This document shows, in pieces, positions 5,885-13,630 of a stretch of 36,446 nucleotides of DNA. The notes beneath the pieces were generated by a model that made no database searches, was not told the DNA's origin, and saw only the letters and a program-made list of their open reading frames with translations. Position 1 is the stretch's first letter, and every line of letters starts with the position of its first letter. Source of the stretch: a virus. A program made the translations under genes and the position numbers. The stretch lies in IMG/VR virus record IMGVR_UViG_3300032893_000182, positions 1 through 36,446 of that record; one strand, given 5' to 3'.

Positions 5885-6777
5885 ATAGAGTAATGGTAGT
5901 TGGAGACGCAATGCTGGACCGATACTACTTCGGTTCAGTAACCAGAATTTCACCAGAAGCACCAATTCCAATTGTGAAAGTTAATCGTGTGGAAGACCGC
6001 CTCGGTGGGGCGGCAAATGTAGCAAATAACCTGGCACATTTGACCGCCGTAACATCACTCATGAGTATTACTGGTGTCGATGAACCTGGTCTGGCCTTGG
6101 CTAATAAACTTCGTGAATATGATATTGCACCATTCATCAGTAAAGATCCATACGGAACAACCACATTGAAGCTTCGTACTGTGGTTGGTGGTCATCAAGT
6201 AAGCAGAACAGACTTTGATTCAAAGCCATCAACCACAACTAAACTTGCTCTATTGGATCAATTTGAACGACTGTATCAAACTTATGATGTGGTAGTCTTT
6301 TCTGATTACAACAAAGGAACACTTGGTTATACTGAACGAATGATTGCTTTGTGTAATGAAGCTAATATCAAGACAATCGTTGATCCAAAGGGTAATGATT
6401 GGTCCAAGTATAAAGGTTGCTTCATGATTACGCCAAACGAGAAAGAACTTCAGGATGTTATTGGTACTTGGGATAGCGAAGCAGAACTGACTAGAAACGT
6501 CACCAAGCTGATGGCTGACTTAGGTATTGCACAGGTACTGCTGACACGATCCGAACGTGGCATGACGCTGTTTAATCAGTTCCAGACGCATTATAAGACT
6601 GAAGCTAAGTCTGTTGTTGATGTTACTGGTGCAGGTGATACGGTTGTTGCGACATTAGCTTGGGCATTAGCTAATAACTATTCACTCAATAAATCTATTG
6701 AATTGGCAAATAAAGCAGCTGGTATTGTCGTATCAAAACTTGGTACTTCGGTGGTATCTCATGATGAACTGCTATAA
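5881..6777 (+). CDS. hldE-like: D-glycero-beta-D-manno-heptose-7-phosphate kinase (HldE/RfaE kinase domain)
   Basis: This 298-residue PfkB-family kinase phosphorylates heptose-7-phosphate at C1 in ADP-heptose synthesis. Signatures are complete: GDAMLDRYYFG (8-18) with ISPEAPIPIV (23-32), GGAANVANNL (42-51), SDYNKG (141-146), VDPKG (167-171), TPNEKEL (184-190), and the anion-hole and catalytic DVTGAGDT (247-254) with D253 as base. The C-terminal nucleotidyltransferase half of bacterial HldE is absent, so a host enzyme must add ADP. The ATG overlaps the stop of the glycosyltransferase (ATGA), giving strong coupling. The pair probably raises or redirects heptose flux during infection. Family assignment is near certain; substrate in the phage context is inferred. 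Confidence 0.9.
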   Translation: MNRVMVVGDAMLDRYYFGSVTRISPEAPIPIVKVNRVEDRLGGAANVANNLAHLTAVTSLMSITGVDEPGLALANKLREYDIAPFISKDPYGTTTLKLRTVVGGHQVSRTDFDSKPSTTTKLALLDQFERLYQTYDVVVFSDYNKGTLGYTERMIALCNEANIKTIVDPKGNDWSKYKGCFMITPNEKELQDVIGTWDSEAELTRNVTKLMADLGIAQVLLTRSERGMTLFNQFQTHYKTEAKSVVDVTGAGDTVVATLAWALANNYSLNKSIELANKAAGIVVSKLGTSVVSHDELL

Positions 6778-6780
6778 ATA
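6773..6780 (+). promoter_or_regulatory. TATAAATA box, exact T4-late-type match
   Basis: TATAAATA overlaps the stop codon of the kinase gene and lies 28 bases before the ATG at 6808. Downstream, TGTAAT and ATTATA can pair around a 3-base AGG loop that contains part of the ribosome binding site. Confidence 0.55.
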
Positions 6781-6807
6781 CCATGTATTGTAATAGGATT
6801 ATATTTT

Positions 6808-7035
6808 ATGAAAGTTTCTAACATTATTTGCCAGATCGCGGAGGTGACCCCAAAACGAGTGAAGTACATCGTCGATAACGATAATCGTCTCCGCACACAT
6901 TTTACCAGCTCAGGTAGTTCATTCGCCTATTCAAACCTGGTAGAAAACGAGTATTATGTCATCAGCTGTGAAAACATTGATGGCATCTGGGAATGGCTCT
7001 CCGCTATTCCTATTGATATAACTAAAAAGTTCTAA
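6808..7035 (+). CDS. Hypothetical protein (75 residues)
   Basis: The protein begins MKVSNIICQIAEVTPKRVKY and ends WEWLSAIPIDITKKF. Composition suggests a small all-beta or alpha/beta soluble domain with two Cys and no transmembrane segment. I recognise no family. The ribosome binding site is the AGGA at 6796-6799 with AT-rich spacing. It is the first gene after a TATAAATA box and precedes a 56-residue basic protein by ten bases, so it probably begins a small operon of accessory genes running to 7920. Confidence 0.65.
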   Translation: MKVSNIICQIAEVTPKRVKYIVDNDNRLRTHFTSSGSSFAYSNLVENEYYVISCENIDGIWEWLSAIPIDITKKF

Positions 7036-7045
7036 AGGAATAACT

Positions 7046-7216
7046 ATGCCTTGGTCAATGAAAGATGCCTTGAAACATACAGGCAAAGCAAAGTCAGAGA
7101 AGAAAAAGAAGCAGTGGGCAGCAACCGCTAATGCAGTTCTAAAGTCATCTGGAGACGAAGGCAAAGCCGTCCGTGTGGCTAATGCGGCGGTAAAGAAGTC
7201 CAATAAGAAGAAGTAA
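7046..7216 (+). CDS. Small basic protein of the MPW...KQWA...ANAVLK type (56 residues)
   Basis: The protein starts MPWSMKDALKHTGKAKSE, continues KQWAATANAVLKSSGDEGKA and ends with a lysine-rich tail (KKSNKKK). This matches a widespread short phage protein, often found as a separate gene or at the start of larger phage proteins, whose function is not established. It is strongly basic, so DNA or capsid-lining contacts are plausible. AAAGGAATAAC precedes the ATG. It is too short for many gene finders. Ten bases separate it from the upstream gene. Confidence 0.75.
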   Translation: MPWSMKDALKHTGKAKSEKKKKQWAATANAVLKSSGDEGKAVRVANAAVKKSNKKK

Positions 7217-7242
7217 CCCACCCAATTTTATGAGAGTTTAAC

Positions 7243-7920
7243 ATGTTTGATATCTTTACAACCACAGCAACCAACTTCAAGAATGATATGGATAATTTGC
7301 TCGTTGATTTAAAACCATACGAAGTAACCTATCAATTAGATGGCCAAGTTATGTCTTTGATATTCCATTCAAAGAAGGAAATGGCTCTGACAATGATGCG
7401 TATGGCTGAATATTATGAAAGTCCGCATAGCCATATCAAAGGCAAATACTTCACTCACGAACAACTGATTGACGCATATTCAGATGATGATGGTAATTTT
7501 ACTTACATGAATTTCTACGAAGGCTATAACTTACCATTTATAGCCATTCAAAGATTTAAACGTGATGCTGAAGAATTTACTGCCAGAGAAACTGATATTA
7601 TTAAATTATTCTCCGCAAGTAACGCAAAGTATCTTATTACCACATTAGAAGGTGATACTAATACTTTAGACCATGAACTGGCACATGCTCGTTGGGCAAT
7701 TGATTCTGAATACAAACAACAGATGTTGAAGATTATCTGTTCTATTCCAAAGAATACATATGCCTTTTTACAATATGATTTGATGGCACATTATGATGCT
7801 GATGTCCTGGACGATGAATTACAAGCTTATATGATTACCGCAACCATAGAAGAACTCGAAGAAATGTTTCCAAGCTTCCCAACAGAAGAATTGATCGATC
7901 TCCAGAAATTATTTGTATAA
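7243..7920 (+). CDS. Putative HExxH zinc metallopeptidase-like protein (225 residues)
   Basis: Residues 142-150 read LDHELAHAR, an HExxH zincin signature (H144, E145, H148). A DDELQAY segment at 190-196 places E192 44 residues further on, where gluzincins carry their third zinc ligand. The N-terminal 120 residues show no known domain. There is no signal peptide, so it would act in the cytoplasm, or in the virion if packaged. Homing on host proteins or processing of phage proteins are both possible. It is followed by a TATAAATA box overlapping its stop codon, then a terminator. The motif is convincing, but peptidase activity is inference, because HExxH can occur by chance. Confidence 0.7.
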   Translation: MFDIFTTTATNFKNDMDNLLVDLKPYEVTYQLDGQVMSLIFHSKKEMALTMMRMAEYYESPHSHIKGKYFTHEQLIDAYSDDDGNFTYMNFYEGYNLPFIAIQRFKRDAEEFTARETDIIKLFSASNAKYLITTLEGDTNTLDHELAHARWAIDSEYKQQMLKIICSIPKNTYAFLQYDLMAHYDADVLDDELQAYMITATIEELEEMFPSFPTEELIDLQKLFV

Positions 7921-7923
7921 ATA
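7916..7923 (+). promoter_or_regulatory. TATAAATA box at the end of the protease-like gene
   Basis: An exact TATAAATA overlapping the TAA stop at 7918-7920. Only a hairpin and an intrinsic terminator follow before the convergent gene, so if active it would make a short untranslated RNA. Confidence 0.4.
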
Positions 7924-7928
7924 AGAAT

Positions 7929-7995
7929 ACTTTAGAAAGGGGTTTCTAAAAGTGTTTTGTCATGTAAGAAAGAGCCACGGAATGTGGCTCTTTTC
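7929..7995 (+). ncRNA. Candidate small RNA (about 65 nt) in a convergent gap
   Basis: If transcription starts six bases after the TATAAATA box, the RNA begins near 7929. It would carry a 5' hairpin (7931-7938 with 7943-7950, GGGG loop), an 18-base linker AGTGTTTTGTCATGTAAG and an intrinsic terminator hairpin (7969-7993). There is no open frame of note. The promoter, hairpin and terminator arrangement is that of a compact regulatory RNA. Transcription is not shown by the sequence. Confidence 0.3.
7969..7993. terminator. Bidirectional intrinsic terminator
   Basis: AAAGAGCCAC (7969-7978), loop GGAAT, GTGGCTCTTT (7984-7993), followed by TCTT. It separates the plus-strand gene ending at 7920 from the minus-strand gene ending at 7996. 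Confidence 0.9.
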
Positions 7996-8280
7996 TTATT
8001 TCACCGAAGTAAATTGCTCAATGAAGTATGTTTCTACATCTCCATCGTCCCACACCATATGCAAAGCCATTGTTTCGCCCTCACCTTGAGTATCAACCAA
8101 GCAACCATGTCTTTCATTATGGTTGCTTGTTCCAACAGCCGCGAAACCGACATCAGTTTGACATGAATGGTCGTGTTTTAATACTGTGATCGTTCCACCA
8201 TCTGCATTAGTCATCACAAACAAACTAGCATGCGCACCCATAGAAGCCGTTAATAACAACATTCCGATTATCTTTTTCAT
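7996..8280 (-). CDS. Exported small protein with Sec signal peptide (94 residues)
   Basis: The N-terminus MKKIIGMLLLTASMGAHA is a textbook signal peptide with a probable signal peptidase I cut after AHA, leaving a mature protein of about 76 residues beginning SLF. The mature part has two Cys (SCQTD and HGCLV) that could form a disulphide, several His, and an acidic end (WDDGDVETYFIEQF). No known domain is recognised. The ATG at 8280 is chosen because GGAGA lies six bases upstream and the signal peptide starts there. It would act in the periplasm or outside, perhaps in superinfection exclusion or lysis control; this is inferred from location only. Confidence 0.78.
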   Translation of the reverse strand: MKKIIGMLLLTASMGAHASLFVMTNADGGTITVLKHDHSCQTDVGFAAVGTSNHNERHGCLVDTQGEGETMALHMVWDDGDVETYFIEQFTSVK

Positions 8281-8345
8281 CGGTATCTCCAAAGTAAAAC
8301 CTTATGATAACATATCCATCAGTTAGTGTGTTGTTATTCAGCAAC

Positions 8346-8353
8346 AATAAATA
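8346..8353 (+). promoter_or_regulatory. TAAATA-box promoter (AATAAATA)
   Basis: AATAAATA followed by TTAATACTCAC, 26 bases before the ATG at 8379. ACTC downstream can pair with GAGT of the ribosome binding site AGGAGT, a weak 4 bp helix. Confidence 0.5.
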
Positions 8354-8378
8354 TTAATACTCACAATAGGAGTTTTAA

Positions 8379-8606
8379 ATGAAAGATCCACGTTATACCC
8401 ACGTTCATGGTGAAATGGGAATGTGCCCAAATCAATGGGATGGTATTCCTGTTATTACTGGTAACTTCCAAATGGATGCCGTTATTGCCATCAACAATAA
8501 CTCAGACATCCGCAATCGCCTAGCAATTTACTGCGCTAGTGGTGATACAGCATACGGTCCTATTACAGGATACGACGGTTACTCAGGTTATTCTGGTGAC
8601 AACTAA
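8379..8606 (+). CDS. Hypothetical protein (75 residues)
   Basis: Begins MKDPRYTHVHGEMGMCPNQW and ends with a Gly/Tyr-rich repeat tail (GPITGYDGYSGYSGDN). The tail, with YDGYSGYSG, resembles short flexible or collagen-like ends of virion proteins, but the length is too small to judge. AATAGGAG precedes the ATG. The stop codon overlaps the next start (TAATG), giving coupling. It opens the long plus-strand run leading to the terminase. Function unknown. Confidence 0.65.
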   Translation: MKDPRYTHVHGEMGMCPNQWDGIPVITGNFQMDAVIAINNNSDIRNRLAIYCASGDTAYGPITGYDGYSGYSGDN

Positions 8607-8878
8607 TGAAGTACGTTGAATTAGGAACGGTCCCAACTACCAAACCTACTATGAAAGACCTGAAACCATTCATGGATGATGCCGAGAAAAGGCTCAATGA
8701 AAATAGGAACCAGGTCTTGAAACTTACCTTCGAGAAAGAAACAGAGAACTTGTTCAGAGTAAGAAAGGCTCTATTGAAGAAGTATCCAACATTGGATTTT
8801 CATTGGGAATCTAGCAGATGGTATAGAAAGGACCAAAACTTTACACATTTTATCTTGGAAATAACCAAGCTTGATTAA
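8606..8878 (+). CDS. Hypothetical protein (90 residues)
   Basis: Begins MKYVELGTVPTTKPTMKDLK and is rich in charged residues with predicted helices (DAEKRLNENRNQVLKLTFEK), then FHWESSRWYRKDQNFTHFIL. It is soluble, and no known motif is present. Its start overlaps the previous stop by one base. It ends 11 bases before the zinc-ribbon protein. Position just ahead of packaging genes suggests a role in DNA packaging or regulation, without direct support. Confidence 0.65.
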   Translation: MKYVELGTVPTTKPTMKDLKPFMDDAEKRLNENRNQVLKLTFEKETENLFRVRKALLKKYPTLDFHWESSRWYRKDQNFTHFILEITKLD

Positions 8879-8889
8879 GGAATTTTATT

Positions 8890-9297
8890 ATGCCAGCTTC
8901 CATAGATGGTATCAACAAGACTTGCTCCAAATGCGGTCTAACCAAACACGTATCAGACTTTAAGAAAGATTCATCTGAGAAAGACGGTTACAACACCAAT
9001 TGTAAAGCTTGTTCAGAAGGTAAAACCGACGGAACTGGTACGATTACAAGACAATCCTTCAGCCATCTTCTAAAACAAACTGTAGAAGCCAATGACTATG
9101 AACGACTAAAGATGGTTGTTAATACTCTGGTGGATAAGGCAGAAGAAGGTGATATGAAGGCAATGCAGATTCTAATCGACCGCTACGAAGGCTCTGTGAA
9201 ACAACAAGTAGAACATAGTGGTGAAATAAAGAATGGTACTGAACAACTGGTAGCCACTGCTAATGATCTATTAGAAAAGATTAAGGGAAAGAAATAA
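8890..9297 (+). CDS. Zinc-ribbon protein, candidate small terminase subunit (135 residues)
   Basis: Residues about 12-42 hold two CxxC knuckles (CSKCGLTKHVSDF and NCKAC), a zinc-ribbon fold seen in phage DNA-binding proteins. The C-terminal half is helical. It contains DKAEEGDMKAMQILIDRYEG followed by SVKQQVEHSGEI, a pattern common at the end of proteins annotated as small terminase subunits or DUF5681-like. It sits three genes ahead of the large terminase, where a small subunit is expected. In packaging it would recognise the phage genome and load it on the large subunit. The zinc ribbon is clear; the terminase role is inferred from tail similarity and position. Confidence 0.6.
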   Translation: MPASIDGINKTCSKCGLTKHVSDFKKDSSEKDGYNTNCKACSEGKTDGTGTITRQSFSHLLKQTVEANDYERLKMVVNTLVDKAEEGDMKAMQILIDRYEGSVKQQVEHSGEIKNGTEQLVATANDLLEKIKGKK

Positions 9298-9497
9298 TGT
9301 ATCAATCAGCATACCAAACAGTCCAAAATGCAACTAATACTCTGAATAACACCAGAACAGCTCTGTTGGAAGAAAGACAACGTTTGATGGCTCAAATAAA
9401 CGCCATAGATAATCTACTGAATGCCTATTATCCTCAAGAGAACAATTATCCACAACAAGGACAATACCAGGGCATTAACCAATGGGGTTCTAGATAA
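9297..9497 (+). CDS. Small coiled-coil hypothetical protein (66 residues)
   Basis: The first 45 residues form a probable helix with heptad spacing (NATNTLNNTRTALLEERQRL). The rest is Gln, Asn, Tyr and Pro rich (YPQQGQYQGINQWGSR) and probably disordered. Both ends overlap neighbours by one base, so it is translated as part of the packaging operon. A scaffold or adaptor function would fit a coiled coil with a flexible tail, but nothing identifies it. Confidence 0.65.
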   Translation: MYQSAYQTVQNATNTLNNTRTALLEERQRLMAQINAIDNLLNAYYPQENNYPQQGQYQGINQWGSR

Positions 9498-9895
9498 TGG
9501 ACGAGCTTAAAGACAAATGGGTAATCTTTGATATTGATGGTGTTCTGTGCAAGAAAGGAACTCTATTACCCATCGAAGCTGGTGTTGGTATCTATCAAGC
9601 ATTGGCTAAAACCAATCCTATTCTATTCCTGACATTCCGCCCTGAAGAAACTCGTGAAGAAACATTAACATGGCTCCAACAATGGGTGGACAAAGAGATT
9701 GGTAATGACCAATTGTACATGAGAATACCAGAAACAGATCCTGGTGAGTATCCAGCACCAGAGCAGAAGGTAGATATTCTAATGACTTTGTTTGACGAAC
9801 CAGAAGATATTCTGGTTGTATTCGACGATGAAGCACCAAACATTGCCGCATTTAGATCACAAGGTATTACCGCATATCAAACACTTAGAAGTTGA
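9497..9895 (+). CDS. HAD-superfamily phosphatase (132 residues)
   Basis: Motif I is FDIDGV (residues 11-16) with nucleophile D12 and acid D14. LFLTFRPEETREE (44-56) is motif II with the T.R pattern seen in polynucleotide 3'-phosphatase-like phage proteins. VVFDDEAPN (107-115) is motif IV with the acidic pair D110 and D111. No kinase domain is attached. The likely substrate is a 3'-phosphorylated nucleic acid end or a nucleotide, by analogy with the T4 Pnkp phosphatase domain. It starts inside the previous stop codon and ends just before the large terminase, so it may trim DNA ends around packaging; that link is speculative. Confidence 0.8.
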   Translation: MDELKDKWVIFDIDGVLCKKGTLLPIEAGVGIYQALAKTNPILFLTFRPEETREETLTWLQQWVDKEIGNDQLYMRIPETDPGEYPAPEQKVDILMTLFDEPEDILVVFDDEAPNIAAFRSQGITAYQTLRS

Positions 9896-9900
9896 GCACT

Positions 9901-11562
9901 ATGACTTATTTGCATAATTTAACATTACCAGAAGTATTAAACGAATGGGATAGATTGGACGATAATGGTACCAATCTAGCAGCCATTCGTCTATTATGCC
10001 AACAAGACCGTTATTATCTCCTAATCAAGGTAATGAAACGCGTCGACATGCTACACGAATGGATCTATGCACGATGCCGTGAAGTAGAAGCCAATCCTGA
10101 TGGTTATTTGGACTTATGGGCTCGAGAACATTACAAGAGCACCATTATTACATTCGCTGGTGCTATTCAAGAGATCCTGAAGAATCCTGAGATCACTATT
10201 GGTATCTTCAGCCATACAAAAGACATTGCTGGTGACTTCCTTGCCCAGATTAAACGTGAGTTTGAAACAAATGAACTTCTACAAAAGGCATTCCCAGACA
10301 TTCTTTACAGTAACACATCAGAAGCATTACCTGGTACATGGAACCTGGCAAGACTAACGGTTAAACGAAAGACTAACCCAAAAGAAGCCACAGTAGAAGC
10401 ACATGGTCTAGTAGAAGGTATGCCAACTGGTAAACACTTCGAATTAATGATCTACGATGACGTGGTGGTACCAGCATCAGTAACAACACCAGAACAAATT
10501 GCCAAGACCACACAGGCATGGGAATTATCAGACAACCTTGGCGCTCGTTCAGCAAGTGGTTTTACTCGTAAGTGGCACATTGGTACTCGTTATAGCTATG
10601 CTGATACCTATGATGTAATGATTAAACGTGGTGTTGTGAAGACCAGAATCTATCCAGCAACAGAAGATGGTACCATGTACGGTAAACCAGTATTGCTAAC
10701 CGATGAGCAATGGAAACTAAAGGTACAAACTCAAGGACAGGCTACAATCGCTTGCCAGATGCTGCAAGATCCGTTATCTGGTACTGATCGTATGTTCGAT
10801 CGTAAAGATCTCCAGGTATATGAAGTTCGCCCACATACATTGAACGTTTATATCCTGGTTGACCCAGCACGTTCAATGAAGAAAGGCAGTGATAATACCG
10901 CTATTGCTGTTATTGGTGTAGATGCAAGTCTCAACAAGTATCTCCTAGATGGTATTAACCATCGTTGTAGTCTATTGGACCGTTATAACTGGACAAAGAT
11001 GTTCTATAACAAGTGGAAGAACTCACCAGGTGTTCAAGCATGTTTTGTTGGTTATGAAAAGTATGGTGCTCTGGCAGACTTGGATTACTTCTATGAGCAA
11101 ATGAAACAAGACGGTGCATTCCAGATTAAAGAGTTGGCATCACCAACTGGTATGGGTAATGCGAGTAAAGAAGACCGTGTACAACGATTGGATCCTGATC
11201 TAAGACGCCACAAGTTCTTCATTCCTTATCCAACACAAGCTGGTCGATTGACTTCACATCAGAAGAAGGTTCTGAACATGAAGGAAGAAGAGATGGCTAA
11301 ACTTAGTATGAGTGAGAACGATTACATGAAGAATACTTCAGCCAAGTATCAAACATACCGTTTGAGTAAAGCCATCTTGCGTAAGGATTCAGAAGGACAA
11401 GTTTATGATTTGGTTGAATCGTTCGTCCAACAAGTCCATTACTTCCCACACGGTGGTAAAGTTGACTTGATCGATGCGGTAAGCCGTATCTACGACATGG
11501 AAGTAACACCACCATTCGTACAAGATTATAGCAATTGGACATTAGAACCAGAGATCATTTGA
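9901..11562 (+). CDS. terL: Large terminase subunit (ATPase and nuclease)
   Basis: This 553-residue packaging motor has an N-terminal ATPase and C-terminal RNase H-like nuclease. Walker A is the variant AREHYKST (about 74-81), with the usual Gly before Lys replaced by Tyr. Walker B with the catalytic acid is LMIYDDVVV (about 182-190). The nuclease domain begins at VYILVDPARS near residue 315, with D in VDPARS as a metal ligand, a further GSDNTAI nearby, and a late acidic DLIDAVSR near 525. The ATG at 9901 is preferred over an upstream TTG. It threads DNA into the prohead through the portal encoded at 14230. The type resembles short-tailed phage terminases. Confidence 0.93.
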   Translation: MTYLHNLTLPEVLNEWDRLDDNGTNLAAIRLLCQQDRYYLLIKVMKRVDMLHEWIYARCREVEANPDGYLDLWAREHYKSTIITFAGAIQEILKNPEITIGIFSHTKDIAGDFLAQIKREFETNELLQKAFPDILYSNTSEALPGTWNLARLTVKRKTNPKEATVEAHGLVEGMPTGKHFELMIYDDVVVPASVTTPEQIAKTTQAWELSDNLGARSASGFTRKWHIGTRYSYADTYDVMIKRGVVKTRIYPATEDGTMYGKPVLLTDEQWKLKVQTQGQATIACQMLQDPLSGTDRMFDRKDLQVYEVRPHTLNVYILVDPARSMKKGSDNTAIAVIGVDASLNKYLLDGINHRCSLLDRYNWTKMFYNKWKNSPGVQACFVGYEKYGALADLDYFYEQMKQDGAFQIKELASPTGMGNASKEDRVQRLDPDLRRHKFFIPYPTQAGRLTSHQKKVLNMKEEEMAKLSMSENDYMKNTSAKYQTYRLSKAILRKDSEGQVYDLVESFVQQVHYFPHGGKVDLIDAVSRIYDMEVTPPFVQDYSNWTLEPEII

Positions 11563-11571
11563 GGTTAAATA

Positions 11572-11760
11572 ATGGAACTTAAAGAAGGACAAATCATGTG
11601 CTTGGAAGATACCCAGACTGGGACCTGGCAAGCAATGACTAGATTAGAAGGTACTTTGGTTATCATGAAAGGCAATAGCAAAGAAGAAGCCAAAGAAAAG
11701 ATTAAACAATACGTAATCAATAACCGTTACGACGGCTTTGGCTACGAACCAGAGTATTAA
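11572..11760 (+). CDS. Hypothetical protein (62 residues)
   Basis: Begins MELKEGQIMCLEDTQTGTWQ and ends NNRYDGFGYEPEY. A beta-strand-rich first half (GTWQAMTRLEGTLVIMKG) followed by a helix (SKEEAKEKIKQYVINN) suggests a small alpha/beta domain. No family is recognised. The ribosome binding site GAGGT lies directly before the ATG, nine bases after the terminase stop. The next gene begins two bases after its stop. Function unknown; co-expression with terminase is likely. Confidence 0.7.
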   Translation: MELKEGQIMCLEDTQTGTWQAMTRLEGTLVIMKGNSKEEAKEKIKQYVINNRYDGFGYEPEY

Positions 11761-11761
11761 T

Positions 11762-12082
11762 ATGAGCGGATCAGGACCAACAGATCTATTCCCACCACAA
11801 GCACCGAAAGATGCTGATAATCTGGGATACCAAGTAACAACCAGAGATTATAGCTGGTTGTCTTTCGTTACTGTGGCTTGGGGAGATGAGTTTCACCAAC
11901 CAGATCATGGCATTTATCAGTTTAGTAATGGTCGTAAGTTTGATAGCACTGACCAATACTCTACTGGTGTTTACAAGAAATACGATATATCAAGAGATGG
12001 TATTGTATTGGCTTCACCATGGCCTGATGCACCAGCCTGGCTTACTCTTCAACAGGGCGGCAAGCTGCTCATTCAACAATAA
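11762..12082 (+). CDS. Hypothetical protein, possible virion component (106 residues)
   Basis: Begins MSGSGPTDLFPPQAPKDADN, then an aromatic-rich segment (DYSWLSFVTVAWGDEFHQPD) and ends GGKLLIQQ. The pattern of alternating hydrophobic residues suggests beta structure. The start was placed at MSGSGP because a longer frame overlaps the upstream gene. It precedes a fibre/lyase gene by nine bases and may be a small tail or baseplate-type accessory, which is inference from neighbours. No recognised family. Confidence 0.65.
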   Translation: MSGSGPTDLFPPQAPKDADNLGYQVTTRDYSWLSFVTVAWGDEFHQPDHGIYQFSNGRKFDSTDQYSTGVYKKYDISRDGIVLASPWPDAPAWLTLQQGGKLLIQQ

Positions 12083-12091
12083 GGATTTAAA

Positions 12092-13618
12092 ATGGCATTA
12101 GCAACAGCACCATCAGGCGATACACTCATTAGTAATTTGCCAACAGCAAGTAATCTGAATAGCACAGAATACTTTGTAATGGATCAGACCGTGAATACCG
12201 TCAATGGTCCAACAACCACCACGGTAAAGATTAGTTCACCAACATTAGCAGAACAGATTCTCACATTAGTTGGTCCAGTCGGTATTCCATCTTTGGACGT
12301 AGGAACATTAACATTAACAAATCCATTAGCAGTTACAAGCGGTGGTACTGGTTTGGCTACTCTAACAGCTCACTCTGTATTGTTGGGTGAAGGTACAGGC
12401 AATGTATCATTCGCCACACCAAGCACAGCCAACTTTGCTCTATTGTCCAATGGTGCATCAGCCGATCCATCATTCCAGCAATTGACTGCACCAATTATTA
12501 ACTTTACTGCATCTGGTACAGGAGCAGTTGTCAGAACCCAACAAAGCAAGAATAGTGACATTGTATCAGTAAAAGACTTTGGTGCTGTTGGTAACGGTTC
12601 TACTGACGATAGCACAGCTTTCCAAGCAGCAGTTAATGCATTGCCTACAGCTGGTGGTACTATTCTGGTTCCATCTGCTCATTACGTGGTTAATACCGCT
12701 CCAACATGGGGAACTAAAACCGTGTTCTGGGATATCGATCCAGCGGCTGTTATTAGCGGAACACAAACCACATTCCCAACAGCAGTTACCAATGCTGGTG
12801 TTATTCCTGTTGGTCCATGGATGGTTAACCAATCACCAGTTGTTGCAACTGCCAATAATGGCACAGCAAGCTTTTCAGTAGAAGCAATTCAACCAGCTTC
12901 TCTTAACGGTGGTGTATCTGGTTATTACGGTGGTGTTCAACTTAATAGTAATGGTGCCAATAGTATTGGTCTCGCTGCCAACTTTGTGGCAACTGCCAAT
13001 GCTGGATCATCAGGTAATGTCTGGGGTCTAGAGATTGACGTAGCATCCTTTGCTGGTGTTGGTGTTGGTACACAATTTGGTTTGTCCATTAATGGTGCTG
13101 GTACTGATACTATTACATTCGCTATTAAGACACAGATGGCTAGTTCAGCTAACTATCTGTATGGTATCGACCTGCAAGCAACCGTAATTGGTTTGTTCGT
13201 GGAGAATACAACTGGTCACCAGAACTCAATCATTGCTGGTACCATCGCATCACGTTATTCTGGTAATACAGTTCAACTAGGCCAGTTGTCCAATTCTAGT
13301 GGTAATTCAGCTTTGTTGATTCAACGTTATACTGATACATCACCAGTTGGATACTTCATTAATGCGATTAACTATGCCAACTCTGCATCATTATTCTCTG
13401 TTGACGTATCTGGTAATTTGTTCGCAAGTACCATGTCTTCAACACATTTGACTGTTACTGGTAATGCTTCAGCGGTTGCTTCAGGTTCATTCCAACTTGG
13501 TGCAGCATCATCAAGTACGGCTACAGCTGGTGTAGCAACTCTACCAGCAAATCCTCTTGGCTTCTTGATTGCTTATCTGGGCTCAACAGAAGTTAAGATC
13601 CCTTATTACAACGTTTAA
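12092..13618 (+). CDS. Tail fibre / spike-like protein with pectate-lyase-type beta-helix start
   Basis: A 508-residue protein. Residues 13-60 (ISNLPTASNLNSTEYFVMDQ) resemble virion-attachment ends of phage fibres. VTSGGTGLATLTAHSVLLGE (about 85-105) is a common fibre repeat. At about 157-200, VSVKDFGAVGNGSTDDSTAF followed by GGTILVP is the entry motif of the pectate-lyase-3 beta-helix used by polysaccharide-degrading spikes. Residues about 386-445 share a module with the fibre encoded at 23404 (YSGNT ... LFSVDVSGNL). It probably binds or cleaves a surface polysaccharide. Its place between terminase and portal is unusual for a fibre gene. No catalytic pair could be assigned by eye. Confidence 0.78.
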   Translation: MALATAPSGDTLISNLPTASNLNSTEYFVMDQTVNTVNGPTTTTVKISSPTLAEQILTLVGPVGIPSLDVGTLTLTNPLAVTSGGTGLATLTAHSVLLGEGTGNVSFATPSTANFALLSNGASADPSFQQLTAPIINFTASGTGAVVRTQQSKNSDIVSVKDFGAVGNGSTDDSTAFQAAVNALPTAGGTILVPSAHYVVNTAPTWGTKTVFWDIDPAAVISGTQTTFPTAVTNAGVIPVGPWMVNQSPVVATANNGTASFSVEAIQPASLNGGVSGYYGGVQLNSNGANSIGLAANFVATANAGSSGNVWGLEIDVASFAGVGVGTQFGLSINGAGTDTITFAIKTQMASSANYLYGIDLQATVIGLFVENTTGHQNSIIAGTIASRYSGNTVQLGQLSNSSGNSALLIQRYTDTSPVGYFINAINYANSASLFSVDVSGNLFASTMSSTHLTVTGNASAVASGSFQLGAASSSTATAGVATLPANPLGFLIAYLGSTEVKIPYYNV

Positions 13619-13630
13619 ATGGTGTTTTTT

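Noticed and set aside
11566-11571. TAAATA directly before the 62-residue gene
   Set aside because: It ends one base before the ATG, which is too close to act as that gene's promoter, and it overlaps the ribosome binding region.
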